Origin: Scytonematopsis contorta HA4267-MV1
Lineage (GTDB): Bacteria > Cyanobacteriota > Cyanobacteriia > Cyanobacteriales > Nostocaceae
Direction: 5' to 3'
Assembly (NCBI GenBank): GCA_019359035.1
Contig: JAHHIC010000046.1
Span: 1 to 64,000, forward strand
Length of the DNA stretch: 64,000 nucleotides
In this document: piece by piece, positions 60,284 through 64,000 of the stretch
Position numbering within the stretch: the first letter of the stretch is position 1
Layout: the number at the start of each line of letters is the position of its first letter
Translations under genes and position numbers: made by a program
Notes under the pieces: generated by a model
Told to the model about the DNA's origin: nothing
Database searches by the model: none
Seen by the model: the letters and a program-made list of their open reading frames with translations, nothing else

Positions 60284-60562
60284 TTATTCAGCAACTTTTT
60301 CAGAGTGAGGCAATGTCAAAGGGACAGAATCCGAAGATGGGGATAAGGGTAAATCGACTTGTGATGCTATGGATGAGATTTCTGGGGTTACACTGGTGAC
60401 ATTATCGAAATAACTACCAACAATTTTGTCGTAGTTGGAAGCAACAGCCAAAAACGCTCCACCTAAAATATAAATCGGTAACGGTAAAGCAAGTTGCTTC
60501 ATCCAGTCGAAAAGTTCAGCAACCGCAAACAACACTAAAATGCAAGCTAGCCAAATCCTCAT
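60284..60562 (-). CDS. small conserved membrane protein
   Basis: The 92-residue protein starts MRIWLACILVLFAVAELFDW with a membrane helix, followed by LPLPIYILGGAFLAVASNYD as a second helix, and a soluble acidic tail. The ATG at 60562 is chosen over one at 60688, because the extra 42 residues are mostly translated heptamer repeat (MEWRVGSGEWGVGSG). I recognise the beginning as cyanobacterial but cannot name a family. It stands alone on this strand. Confidence 0.65.
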   Translation of the reverse strand: MRIWLACILVLFAVAELFDWMKQLALPLPIYILGGAFLAVASNYDKIVGSYFDNVTSVTPEISSIASQVDLPLSPSSDSVPLTLPHSEKVAE

Positions 60563-60641
60563 TGTTTCACCCGATATATCCAAGAACTTTATATATAGTA
60601 GCGGCACTCGTAGGATATTGAGCGAGTCATAATTTATAATT

Positions 60642-60690
60642 CTCCCACTCCCAACTCCCCATTCCCCACTCCCAACTCTCCACTCCACTC
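60642..60690. repeat. CCCCACT/CCCAACT heptamer array
   Basis: About six CCCCACT-type units and a degenerate end lie upstream of the small membrane protein gene, within its possible 5' UTR or promoter. Confidence 0.75.
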
Positions 60691-60943
60691 AAAAAAATTT
60701 CTCCGATATAAATTACTGCTTTAAATTTGGGAACTATGTAATCAGCAGGCACTGACCATCAATATACACACATAGTTAAACACCAAATGCTAAGCACTAG
60801 TTATGTTATCAGGGAGAGCCTTTCGCTTTTTGTATTATGTTACTCATCACTTTGCCAAAAACCCCTTTTTAACCTGGGGAAGTCTAGTAATTCCCCGTAG
60901 AAATTTTAGTTTTTTTGTGACCAGTATTAGGCTAGGTAGGGGA

Positions 60944-63232
60944 ATGCGATTTCAGTTTGTAAGTCAAATTAGCAAAGTTATCAACGGTCTGAGCATTAAA
61001 CAAAAGGTAATGTCTGGGTATGCTATTGTCCTTTTACTTAGCTTACCTGGGACTATTGCTGGATTGTTGATTGGAGACTATTTTCAGCAGGAAGCAAATA
61101 CGCAAAAAAATAAGATTCAGCGAGAACGTCAACTTTTTAGCAATTTAAGGAATTCAACTTTAAACTTACAAGCTGTTAAAGAATTGTCTGCTTCTCAACA
61201 AAATCTAGAAGAATTTCAAAAAACGAAATCAAGACTGACTCAACGTATAAAAACGCTTAGAGAATCACTTATTAAAGCTGACTCTAAAAGTACAAGTATA
61301 TCAACAGAAGATTTAAAATTGCTAATTGTAGACTACAAAGTCACTCTTGAAAAATTTGCAGATGCTTTAGAAGAAGCTTCTAGTAGTAGATACCTAATAA
61401 AAGGGTCTACTACAAGTGATTTATCCAAAAAACACTTACTCTTTACCCAGGAGCTAGAACTTTTATTAAAAAAATATACACAGCAAGAACAAAAATTAGA
61501 AAATAATATCAAGCAAATAGAAATTGTACAGCTATTTGTTATAGCTAGTTTAATTTTGAGTATATTAATTATATATTGGATTGCGGATTATACAAGCGAA
61601 TCTTTAATTAAGCCAATTAAGAAATTAAATAATTTAGCTAAAACATCGATTAAAAAATACAATTTTGAATCAGATGCTCTTTTGTTAAAAAAACAAGATG
61701 ATATCAATTTACTTTCAGATATATTAAATCAGTTAGTTTCTAAAATAGAAATACTTGTAGAAGAACAAGAGGATTTTAAAGGTACATTAGATGTCGCAAA
61801 TCAAACTAAAACAAAATTTTTAGCAAACATTAGTCACGAATTGAGAACACCTCTCAATGGTATTTTAGGTTATACTCAACTTCTTTCTCGTTCTTCAAAT
61901 TTAACAGCTAAAGAGAAACATAGCATCTACACTATTCATCAATGTGCATTTCATTTATTAACAATCATCAATGATATTCTTGATTTCTCTACAATAGAAG
62001 CCAACCAGATGAAACTTCATCCAGTTGATTTTTATTTACCTTCTTTATTACAAGGAATCGTAGAAATATGTCAAATAAAAGCTCAACATAAAGGAATTAA
62101 ATTTATATATGAGCCTTCGAGATTTTTACCAGAAGGTATCACTATTGATAAAATTAGGCTGCGACAGGTTTTGATAAACTTATTAAGCAACGCAATTAAA
62201 TTCACTGATAAGGGCTATGTTAAATTGCGTGTAGAAGCAGTAGATATTGAAGATGTAGACAAAATTTTTGGACAATATTTAGCAAAAAGCAAAATTTGTT
62301 TCAAGGTAGAGGATACGGGAGTAGGAATGAGTCCTGAACAAATAAAAAACATATTTCTACCTTTCGAGAAATTAGGAAACCGTAACAACAAATCTGAAGG
62401 TACTGGGTTAGGACTTGCAATTAGCCAAAAAATAGTGGAGATGATGGGAGGTAGCATTCAAGCTGAAAGTAAGCTAGGTTTGGGTAGTCGATTTAATTTT
62501 GAAATAGAATGTCCTATTGCTGAAAATTGGACTGAAAATAGTACAATTACGAAAAAAGGTAAAATAATAGGCTACTCAGGAGAAACAAAGAGAATTATGA
62601 TTGTTGACGATAGTTGGGAAAATCGTTCTTTTATTGTTAGCCTTTTAGAACCTTTAGGCTTTCATGTCATCGAAGCAAATAATGGTAAACAAGCACTAGA
62701 AATAGCTTCTGAGAACAAACCAGATTTGATTATTTCTGACATAGAAATGCCAGAAATGGGTGGTTTAGAAATGCTAAGTAAATTGCGACAGTCAGAAGTT
62801 TTACAAAATACTATAGTTGTCATATCTTCAGCTAATGATTTTGATATTGAAAATCAAAATATTTTAACAGAGAAAGCTAATGATTTTTTAGCAAAGCCCA
62901 TACGTTCAAAAACACTATACAGTATTTTAGAAAAGCAGCTACAAATTAATTGGGTCTATACAAATACGCAAATACACTCATCAGAAAGTTCAGAAATATT
63001 TTCTTCTGATGAAATGATTATTCCTCCCAATTCTGACTTAGTAATGTTATTAGAGTATGCTAGAAAAGGAAAAATAAAAGGCATTAAGCAAGAGTTGGAA
63101 GCAATCGTTGATAAAGATGAAAAATATAAAAACTTTGTCAACTTGCTATCCGATTATGTAAAAACCTTTAATATCCAGAAAGTTCGTCAATTTCTACAGG
63201 ATAGTTTAGGCGATTTATATGATAGTAAATGA
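60944..63232 (+). CDS. hybrid histidine kinase (TM sensor, HisKA, HATPase, REC)
   Basis: About 762 residues from ATG 60944, preferred because AGGTAGGGGA precedes it and an upstream extension from 60803 adds 47 residues without family character. A membrane helix (about 20-42), an outer sensor region, a second helix (about 200-222), a HAMP-like stretch, then HisKA (FLANISHELRTPLNGILGYT), HATPase (LSNAIKFTDKGYV, VEDTGVGMS, GTGLGLAIS) and a receiver (IMIVDDSWENRSF, Asp in LIISDIEMPEMGG). A helical tail of 120 residues follows. It senses an unknown external signal and relays phosphate internally to its receiver. It is probably co-transcribed with the kinase that starts 27 nt later. Confidence 0.88.
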   Translation: MRFQFVSQISKVINGLSIKQKVMSGYAIVLLLSLPGTIAGLLIGDYFQQEANTQKNKIQRERQLFSNLRNSTLNLQAVKELSASQQNLEEFQKTKSRLTQRIKTLRESLIKADSKSTSISTEDLKLLIVDYKVTLEKFADALEEASSSRYLIKGSTTSDLSKKHLLFTQELELLLKKYTQQEQKLENNIKQIEIVQLFVIASLILSILIIYWIADYTSESLIKPIKKLNNLAKTSIKKYNFESDALLLKKQDDINLLSDILNQLVSKIEILVEEQEDFKGTLDVANQTKTKFLANISHELRTPLNGILGYTQLLSRSSNLTAKEKHSIYTIHQCAFHLLTIINDILDFSTIEANQMKLHPVDFYLPSLLQGIVEICQIKAQHKGIKFIYEPSRFLPEGITIDKIRLRQVLINLLSNAIKFTDKGYVKLRVEAVDIEDVDKIFGQYLAKSKICFKVEDTGVGMSPEQIKNIFLPFEKLGNRNNKSEGTGLGLAISQKIVEMMGGSIQAESKLGLGSRFNFEIECPIAENWTENSTITKKGKIIGYSGETKRIMIVDDSWENRSFIVSLLEPLGFHVIEANNGKQALEIASENKPDLIISDIEMPEMGGLEMLSKLRQSEVLQNTIVVISSANDFDIENQNILTEKANDFLAKPIRSKTLYSILEKQLQINWVYTNTQIHSSESSEIFSSDEMIIPPNSDLVMLLEYARKGKIKGIKQELEAIVDKDEKYKNFVNLLSDYVKTFNIQKVRQFLQDSLGDLYDSK

Positions 63233-63259
63233 ATATTATTTTTATACTCAAAAAAATAT

Positions 63260-64000
63260 ATGATGGATAACAATAAATTAACAGACTTTGAATTGCAAGA
63301 AAAAGAACCTTCCGCAAGTGAGACAATTTTAGTAATTGATGACAGTCCTACTAATTTAGAGGTTTTGCATGACACTTTAGTGAATGCAGGCTATGAAGTT
63401 CTTGTGGAAATGGATGGGTTTAGTGCTATTGAGCAAGTAAAAACAAACTCACCAGATTTGATATTATTAGATATCATGATGCCCAAAATTGATGGGTATG
63501 AAACTTGTCGTCGTTTAAAAAATGACCCTCGAACAAGAAATGTTCCAATTATTTTTATTACAGCTTTATCAGAAACTTTAGATAAAGTTAAAGGTTTAAA
63601 GTTAGGAGCAGTCGATTACATTACTAAACCGTTTCAACAGGAAGAAATAATTGCTAGAATTCAGGTACATTTACAGTTGCGAAAATTAAATTTAGAGTTA
63701 GATTCCCAAAAACAACTATTAGAACAGCGCGTCCAAGAAAGAACCGCTGAGCTTTCTGAAGCTTTTGAAGAATTAAAGAGGGTTCAATTACAGTTAGTAC
63801 AATCAGAAAAAATATCTTCTTTAGGACAGTTAGTTGCTGGTGTCGCTCACGAAGTAAATAATCCTATAGGCTTTATTTCTACTAATTTATATCATGCTAA
63901 TCAATATGTTCAAGATTTAATTAATCTAATTCAACTGTATCAAGCACAGTTTCCTTCCCCAGGAGATGATATACAAGAATATATTGCGGTTATGGATTTG
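63260..64000 (+). CDS. response regulator/histidine kinase, 3' end beyond the window
   Basis: The 247 residues visible start MMDNNKLTDFELQEKEPSAS. A receiver follows (TILVIDDSPTNLEVL, Asp in LILLDIMMPKIDGY, Lys in YITKPFQQEE), then a coiled-coil linker (QLLEQRVQERTAELSEAFEE) and the start of a histidine kinase (SLGQLVAGVAHEVNNPIGFI with the phospho-histidine). The frame is open to the window edge, so the kinase ATPase lies outside. It begins 27 nt after the hybrid kinase and so is probably its operon partner and a possible phospho-relay target. Confidence 0.88.
   Translation, partial: MMDNNKLTDFELQEKEPSASETILVIDDSPTNLEVLHDTLVNAGYEVLVEMDGFSAIEQVKTNSPDLILLDIMMPKIDGYETCRRLKNDPRTRNVPIIFITALSETLDKVKGLKLGAVDYITKPFQQEEIIARIQVHLQLRKLNLELDSQKQLLEQRVQERTAELSEAFEELKRVQLQLVQSEKISSLGQLVAGVAHEVNNPIGFISTNLYHANQYVQDLINLIQLYQAQFPSPGDDIQEYIAVMDL

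Noticed and set aside
60563-60688. 42-residue N-terminal extension of the small membrane protein (MEWRVGSGEWGVGSG...)
   Set aside because: It is translated heptamer repeat. The membrane helix starts at the ATG at 60562.

Overview
The window looks like chromosomal DNA of a filamentous, probably heterocyst-group (Nostocales-type) cyanobacterium. The evidence is indirect but consistent. It carries several families I know mainly from cyanobacteria (Ycf51, DUF1824, TIGR04376, a CcmS-like protein, a ParA/coiled-coil pair resembling McdA/McdB), many heptamer short tandem repeats of the kind common in Nostocales, many dispersed palindromes, and long AT-rich gaps. No rRNA, tRNA or CRISPR array was recognised. 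The organism cannot be named from the sequence alone. I spotted only three HIP1 (GCGATCGC) octamers, few for this group.

Layout. 0-3 kb: tail of an unknown gene, a branched-chain aminotransferase, and a ParA ATPase plus coiled-coil protein that are a good candidate carboxysome-positioning pair. 3-7 kb: a small GRDP-like protein tail to tail with a large STAND (NB-ARC/TPR) signalling ATPase, then an unknown gene and a MITE-like palindrome. 7-13.8 kb: CcmS-like chaperone, ABC exporter, prohibitin-like protein, DUF1824, ABC-F ATPase and hisG. 13.8-21 kb: exported amine oxidase, OmpR-type regulator, acyltransferase, and a membrane class III nucleotide cyclase that overlaps an HD-domain gene tail to tail. 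20.9-28.6 kb: a translationally coupled aminotransferase/alcohol dehydrogenase pair, Ycf51, a chagasin-like protease inhibitor, an O-antigen-ligase-like membrane protein, YaaW and an FAD oxidoreductase.

28.6-36.2 kb is the accessory region. It holds three overlapping small genes (one a ribbon-helix-helix protein), then a BrnT/BrnA toxin-antitoxin cassette, a probable operon of a leucine-rich-variant solenoid protein and a pentapeptide/WD40 protein, and a second BrnT/BrnA cassette in direct orientation. The second toxin is broken by a one-base deletion while its antitoxin stays intact. Both cassettes share an upstream inverted repeat that could be the autoregulatory operator. This bracketed two-gene module is the best candidate here for an undescribed system.

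36-47 kb returns to household functions: PhoX phosphatase, outer-membrane barrel, RNB exoribonuclease, S18/L33, RDD protein, MoeA, HAD hydrolase. 46-64 kb holds signalling and conserved genes: a REC-wHTH-Hpt-REC regulator, a TIGR02391-like protein, two NYN-domain proteins, a LysR regulator, a pilus-like membrane protein, MnmG, an M15 peptidase, a TIGR04376 protein, an orphan short ABC permease, and a hybrid histidine kinase followed by a second kinase that runs off the window.

A second theme is repeat biology. Heptamer repeats have inserted in frame into moeA and the O-antigen-ligase-like gene. C-rich hairpins sit at gene ends, and one supplies the stop codon of the ABC-F gene. A 28-nt palindrome family recurs, in places with one arm tandemly amplified, and at least two MITE-like families are present.
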